From positions 1-7,514 of the forward strand of contig QNZT01000033.1 of the NCBI GenBank assembly GCA_003978455.1: DNA of 7,514 nucleotides, read 5' to 3'. Both the position numbers and the translations under genes were made by a program. Under the pieces are notes generated by a model. That model had not been told where the DNA came from and ran no database searches. It saw nothing but the letters and a program-made list of their open reading frames with translations. This document shows positions 6,217-7,514 of the stretch, piece by piece. Within the stretch, counting starts at the first letter, position 1. The number at the start of each line of letters is the position of its first letter. The DNA is from Sulfurospirillum sp. (GTDB lineage Bacteria > Campylobacterota > Campylobacteria > Campylobacterales > QNZT01).

Positions 6217-7300
6217 AGCTGTGGCTATCATCCCCGCCCGCGGTGGTAGCAAACGCATTCCGCGTAAAAATATCAAAGACTTTTTCGGAAAGCCGCTGAT
6301 CGCCTATTCGATAGAGACAGCGCTAAAAAGCGAACTGTTTGAAAAAGTGGTAGTCTCTACCGATGATACAGAGATCGCGGAAGTATCGCGAAGATACGGT
6401 GCCGAAGTACTGATGCGCCCGAAAGAGCTGGCGGATGATTTTACAGGTACGGGCGAGGTGGTCAGGCATGCTGTATCTCTGCTTCGTGAGAAGGGTGAAC
6501 CATATGACTTTGTTTGTACGATCTATGCGACTGCTCCGCTTTTACAGGTCAAATATCTCAAACAGGGGCTTGAAGCACTTCAAAAAAATCCCGATGCCCA
6601 TATGGCTTTTAGTGTCACTTCGATGCCCTTTCCCATACAGAGAACTTTCAAAATCACTAACGTGCACAGATGTGAAATGTTTTTTCCGGAGCATTTTCAA
6701 AGCAGAAGCCAGGATCTGGAAGAGGCGTATCAGGATGCAGGGCAGTTTTACTGGGAAAATCTAAAAAATGAGCCATGTGATATAGCATTTGGTAAAAGTT
6801 CTATCCCTATAATTTTACCAAGATATTTAGTGCAAGATATAGATACTTTGGAGGACTGGGAAAGGGCTGAGAAGATGTATCAGATAGTAAATCCGAATAT
6901 TTTTGATGATTGGAATAGTTTAAAACAAGATATACAAAACAATTATCCAATTAACTTTAATGAACGAGATATATTTTTTCTATCCATAGGGCAAAATATA
7001 GGTTTTGAACAATATGGAAAAGGGGAAGATTTTCTACGACCAGTTGTGATATTAAAAAAATTTAGCAAACATCTGTTTTTAGGTATTCCTTTGAGTAGTA
7101 AACTGAAAGAAGGAAGGTTCTTTCATACTATTCATTTTAAAAATCGTACCAATACAGCCCTTTTGTTACAATCACGAACATTTGATAGCAAAAGAATAAA
7201 ATATAAATTAGCAACTCTTAGTAGAAATGAATATCAGAAGTTAGTTGAAAAATACAGTAAAGTAGTAACCCCACTTCCAAAAGGAAGGGGGAGCGACTAG
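6209..7300 (+). CDS. pseF: PseF CMP-pseudaminic acid synthetase fused to a PemK/MazF-like toxin domain
   Basis: The 363-residue product has two domains. Residues 1 to about 225 form a full-length PseF nucleotidyltransferase that transfers CMP from CTP to pseudaminic acid. AIIPARGGSKRIPRKN (6-21) is the CTP loop, followed by STDD (50-53), DAGQFYW (176-182) and QDIDTLEDWERAE (209-221), where PseF normally ends. Residues 232 to about 352 resemble a PemK/MazF-family endoribonuclease. FDDWNSLKQDI (232-242) matches the start of free-standing members. GFEQYGKGEDFLRPVVILKK (265-284) contains the conserved Arg277. GIPLSS (292-297) supplies Ser at the catalytic Thr/Ser position, and LQSRTFDSKRI (320-330) is the interface strand. 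An ATG at 6875 (Met223), 9 bases after AAAGG (6861-6865), could also start a free 141-residue toxin. The tail PLPKGRG is encoded by a hairpin. The start at 6209 overlaps pseC by 8 bases. PseF assignment is strong; the toxin domain is recognised by motif only, and no antitoxin is visible. Confidence 0.88.
   Translation: MPEAVAIIPARGGSKRIPRKNIKDFFGKPLIAYSIETALKSELFEKVVVSTDDTEIAEVSRRYGAEVLMRPKELADDFTGTGEVVRHAVSLLREKGEPYDFVCTIYATAPLLQVKYLKQGLEALQKNPDAHMAFSVTSMPFPIQRTFKITNVHRCEMFFPEHFQSRSQDLEEAYQDAGQFYWENLKNEPCDIAFGKSSIPIILPRYLVQDIDTLEDWERAEKMYQIVNPNIFDDWNSLKQDIQNNYPINFNERDIFFLSIGQNIGFEQYGKGEDFLRPVVILKKFSKHLFLGIPLSSKLKEGRFFHTIHFKNRTNTALLLQSRTFDSKRIKYKLATLSRNEYQKLVEKYSKVVTPLPKGRGSD
7269..7291. repeat. 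9-bp hairpin inside the 3' end of the fusion gene
   Basis: CCCC (7269-7272) and CTTCC (7274-7278) pair with GGAAG (7283-7287) and GGGG (7288-7291) around an AAAA loop, with one bulged A at 7273. On the plus strand it encodes the PLPKGRG tail and is followed by no T-run, so it is not a standard terminator for the fusion gene. On the minus strand it is followed by TTACTACTTTA and might weakly terminate a transcript from the minus promoter just to its right. It could be a dispersed palindromic repeat. Confidence 0.6.
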
Positions 7301-7317
7301 TGTCGAATTTCACTCTA

Positions 7318-7346
7318 ATTATAGCACAATTGGTACCAATTGTAAA
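7318..7346 (-). promoter_or_regulatory. antisense promoter with an 18-bp palindrome in its spacer
   Basis: On the minus strand the -35 TTTACA (7346-7341) is followed by 17 bases and an extended -10, TGC then TATAAT (7323-7318). The perfect palindrome ACAATTGGTACCAATTGT (7326-7343) fills the spacer and overlaps the -35 by three bases, a classic position for a repressor operator. Transcription would start near 7311 and run into the hairpin and then antisense to the toxin domain. No convincing gene follows on that strand. On the plus strand TTGGTA (7330-7335) and TATGGG (7353-7358), 17 bases apart, form a weak possible promoter for pseG. Confidence 0.5.
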
Positions 7347-7382
7347 TAGTGGTATGGGTCGCTGTGTAAAAGTAGATAAAAA

Positions 7383-7514
7383 GTGAAAAAAAGTAACAGA
7401 AAAATCCTTTTTCGTGCTGATTCCTCCAGTCAGATAGGCTTGGGGCACATCATGAGAGATCTGGTCTTGGCGGGGCAGTTTAGAGATGATGAGATACTCT
7501 TTGCCTGTCGTGAT
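7383..7514 (+). CDS. pseG: UDP-2,4-diacetamido-2,4,6-trideoxy-beta-L-altropyranose hydrolase, N-terminal part
   Basis: Only the first 44 residues are in the window; the frame is open at the right edge. ILFRADSSSQIGLGHIMRDL (8-27) matches the PseG N-terminus. His22 is equivalent to the catalytic His17 of Campylobacter PseG in the same GH-R-DL setting. The enzyme is a GT-B-fold hydrolase that releases UDP to give the free diacetamido sugar, which PseI then condenses with phosphoenolpyruvate. The GTG at 7383 is the only plausible start, because an in-frame TAA lies at 7377-7379 and the conserved motif begins soon after. No good ribosome binding site precedes it. The gene lies 82 bases after the fusion gene, unlike the tightly overlapping genes upstream, so its translation may be uncoupled from the rest of the operon. 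Confidence 0.9.
   Translation, partial: MKKSNRKILFRADSSSQIGLGHIMRDLVLAGQFRDDEILFACRD

Noticed and set aside
7218..7313. Minus-strand reading frame from a GTG at 7313, just downstream of the antisense promoter, encoding a short hydrophobic peptide that could be read as a small type I-like toxin.
   Set aside because: It would start at the transcript end with no ribosome binding site, it crosses the hairpin, and it lies antisense to the toxin domain. There is no independent support.

Overview
The window most likely comes from a member of the Campylobacterota (Epsilonproteobacteria), probably one of the free-living sulfur-oxidising lineages. The evidence is the pseB-pseC-pseF-pseG order with Campylobacter/Helicobacter-like PseB, PseC and PseG motifs, TATAAT-type -10 boxes that are often extended and lack a clear -35, and base composition that looks moderate with AT-rich intergenic DNA. 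Genus cannot be fixed from the sequence alone.

Layout. Positions 22-150 hold an in-register heptamer repeat with opposed arms just downstream of leuC. leuC (154-1419, minus) encodes the 421-residue form of the isopropylmalate dehydratase large subunit. It diverges from a Uma2-family PD-(D/E)XK protein gene (1489-2034, plus), and the two appear to share one symmetric -10 region. A VapBC-type toxin-antitoxin operon follows on the minus strand (2062-2648), with a near-consensus sigma70 promoter overlapped by repeated operator-like words. Next are a small class I SAM methyltransferase gene (2716-3291, minus) and, divergent from it, a second unrelated ribbon-helix-helix/PIN pair (3368-4035, plus).

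From 4047 to the right edge lies the start of a pseudaminic acid operon. pseB (dehydratase), pseC (aminotransferase) and pseF (CMP-Pse synthetase) overlap by 4 and 8 bases, and pseG (hydrolase) is cut by the window end. These enzymes convert UDP-GlcNAc towards CMP-pseudaminic acid, the donor for flagellin or surface glycosylation.

The most unusual feature is in pseF. The complete PseF domain (about 225 residues) continues in frame, without a stop, into a PemK/MazF-like endoribonuclease toxin domain of about 125 residues, giving a 363-residue fusion. An internal ATG at 6875 with a partial ribosome binding site could also yield the toxin alone. DNA from about 6765 to 7382 is AT-rich compared with the rest of the operon. 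It ends in a 9-bp hairpin, then a strong-looking minus-strand promoter whose spacer holds a perfect 18-bp palindrome, then pseG with a GTG start and no good ribosome binding site. With two VapBC-type pairs and a Uma2 protein, four toxin or nuclease genes cluster within about 6 kb around the glycan locus.
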